DNA of 9,216 nt. Origin: Oscillospiraceae bacterium (lineage in GTDB: Bacteria; Bacillota; Clostridia; Oscillospirales; Ruminococcaceae). This document shows, in pieces, positions 6,988 to 9,216 of this stretch. Below the pieces are notes generated by a model. That model saw only the letters and a list, made by a program, of their open reading frames with translations. It was not told where the DNA came from and made no database searches. The translations under genes were made by a program, and so were the position numbers. Numbering within the stretch: the stretch's first letter is position 1; every line of letters starts with the position of its first letter. The stretch covers positions 3,402 through 12,617 of the forward strand of contig JAHZHS010000014.1 of assembly GCA_019420135.1 (NCBI GenBank). Direction: 5' to 3'.

Positions 6988-7097
6988 CAGAGCCGCCGGA
7001 AGCCTGCCCACAGGGAATCATCAAAAATACAACACGGCAACGGCCGGATCGCGGCGCAGGGCGGCAACTGCCCCGCCGCAGGAGGAGGACGATCCCC

Positions 7098-8030
7098 ATG
7101 AGCAAGATCTATACATCCGCAGACCAGCTGATCGGCAGGACCCCGCTTCTGGAGCTGACCCATCTGGAACAGGACTGGCAGCTCAAGGCCCGCCTGCTGG
7201 CCAAGCTGGAATACTTCAACCCCGCCGGTTCGGTGAAGGACCGCATCGCCAAGTCCATGCTGGACGAGGCCGAGCGCACCGGCCGTCTCAAGCCGGGGTC
7301 AGTCATCATTGAGCCCACCTCGGGCAACACCGGCATCGGGCTGGCGTCGGTGGGCACGGCCCGGGGCTACCGGGTGATTCTCGTCATGCCCGACACCATG
7401 TCGGTGGAGCGCCGCCGCCTCATGCAGGCCTACGGCGCCGAGCTGATACTGACCGAGGGCGCCCTGGGCATGAAAGGTGCCATCGCCAAGGCGGAGGAAC
7501 TGGCCGCCGCCACGCCGGACAGCTTTCTGCCGGGGCAGTTTGCCAACCCCGCCAACCCCAAGGCCCACCGGGAACACACCGGCCCCGAGATCTACGAGGA
7601 TACCGACGGCCAGGTGGACATCTTTGTGGCGGGGGTGGGCACCGGCGGCACCATCACCGGCGTGGGCGGCTACCTGAAATCCCGCAACCCGGACGTCCGG
7701 GTGGTGGCGGCGGAACCCGCCTCCTCCCCGGTGCTGTCCGGCGGCAAGCCGGGCCCCCACAAGATCCAGGGCATCGGGGCAGGTTTTGTCCCTGCCGTGC
7801 TGGACACCGGGGTGTACGATGAGGTCATCCCCGTGTCCGACGCCGACGCCCTGGAGACCGGCCGTCTCATCGGACGCCGGGAGGGTGTCCTGGTGGGCAT
7901 CTCCTCCGGCGCCGCGGTGTGGGCTGCCGCCCAGCTGGCCAAGCGCCCCGAGAACGAGGGCAAGACCATTGTGGTGCTGCTGCCCGATACCGGCGACCGC
8001 TACCTCTCCACGGCACTGTTTGCCGAGTAA
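7098..8030 (+). CDS. cysK: Cysteine synthase (O-acetylserine sulfhydrylase), CysK type
   Basis: A 310-residue cytosolic PLP enzyme, the usual length for the family. It makes L-cysteine and acetate from O-acetyl-L-serine and sulfide. The PLP lysine is K47 in NPAGSVKDR. The substrate-binding loop is TSGNTG (74-79), the PLP phosphate loop is GVGTGGTITG (G181-T185 core), and the serine that contacts the PLP pyridine nitrogen is in GISSG (S269). HKIQGIGAGFVP, a conserved CysK segment, is also present. GGAGG at 7084-7088 lies 9 nt before the ATG. It follows the consensus promoter at 6889-6917 and is separated from the next gene by 41 nt with no terminator, so the two are probably one operon. CysM or a cystathionine beta-synthase-like role is less likely, because there is no extra C-terminal domain. 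Confidence 0.95.
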   Translation: MSKIYTSADQLIGRTPLLELTHLEQDWQLKARLLAKLEYFNPAGSVKDRIAKSMLDEAERTGRLKPGSVIIEPTSGNTGIGLASVGTARGYRVILVMPDTMSVERRRLMQAYGAELILTEGALGMKGAIAKAEELAAATPDSFLPGQFANPANPKAHREHTGPEIYEDTDGQVDIFVAGVGTGGTITGVGGYLKSRNPDVRVVAAEPASSPVLSGGKPGPHKIQGIGAGFVPAVLDTGVYDEVIPVSDADALETGRLIGRREGVLVGISSGAAVWAAAQLAKRPENEGKTIVVLLPDTGDRYLSTALFAE

Positions 8031-8058
8031 TCTGACACAAGCGTCCGCTCCGGCGGGC

Positions 8059-8065
8059 AAAGGAG
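8059..8065 (+). promoter_or_regulatory. Ribosome binding site of the cysteine desulfurase
   Basis: AAAGGAG lies 6 nt before ATG 8072. The residues after this start (HIYLDNAATT) match the usual NifS/IscS N-terminus, which confirms it. Confidence 0.85.
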
Positions 8066-8071
8066 CATACC

Positions 8072-9216
<1,145 letters not shown>

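Overview
The window looks like a Gram-positive, fairly GC-rich gut-type Firmicute, most likely a Clostridia member of the Oscillospiraceae/Ruminococcaceae (Faecalibacterium/Subdoligranulum-like). That placement is inferred from LPxTG sorting signals, SpaA/CnaB-type pilins, paired class C sortases, strong AGGAGG-type ribosome binding sites and codon preference. No marker gene is present, so it is tentative. All genes lie on the + strand.

Positions 20-6840 form a sortase-assembled pilus operon. It contains a large LPVTG surface protein built of serial isopeptide-type beta domains (ancillary or tip pilin, 20-3007), the LPQTG backbone pilin with a clear signal peptide (3032-4951), and two tandem class C sortases (5045-5938 and 5935-6840, overlapping by ATGA). 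A perfect 14-bp hairpin separates the pilin genes from the sortase genes. The operon promoter must lie to the left of the window. The first pilin begins at a GTG immediately after an in-frame stop, and no signal peptide is visible. Its true N-terminus may be missing, frameshifted, or encoded in another frame upstream.

Positions 6841-7097 are a regulatory intergenic region. It has an exact-consensus sigma-A promoter (TTGACA, 17 nt, TATAAT), with three GGAAT/ATTCC half-sites overlapping the -10 and the start point, then a roughly 170-nt leader carrying a GC-rich hairpin.

Positions 7098-9216 are a sulfur module: cysteine synthase (cysK type) followed by a NifS/IscS-type cysteine desulfurase that runs off the right edge. 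The first makes cysteine; the second removes its sulfur for Fe-S clusters and other thio-cofactors. This block is visibly more GC-rich than the pilus operon, which suggests an accessory pilus locus beside a housekeeping operon. The minus strand shows only shadow reading frames.
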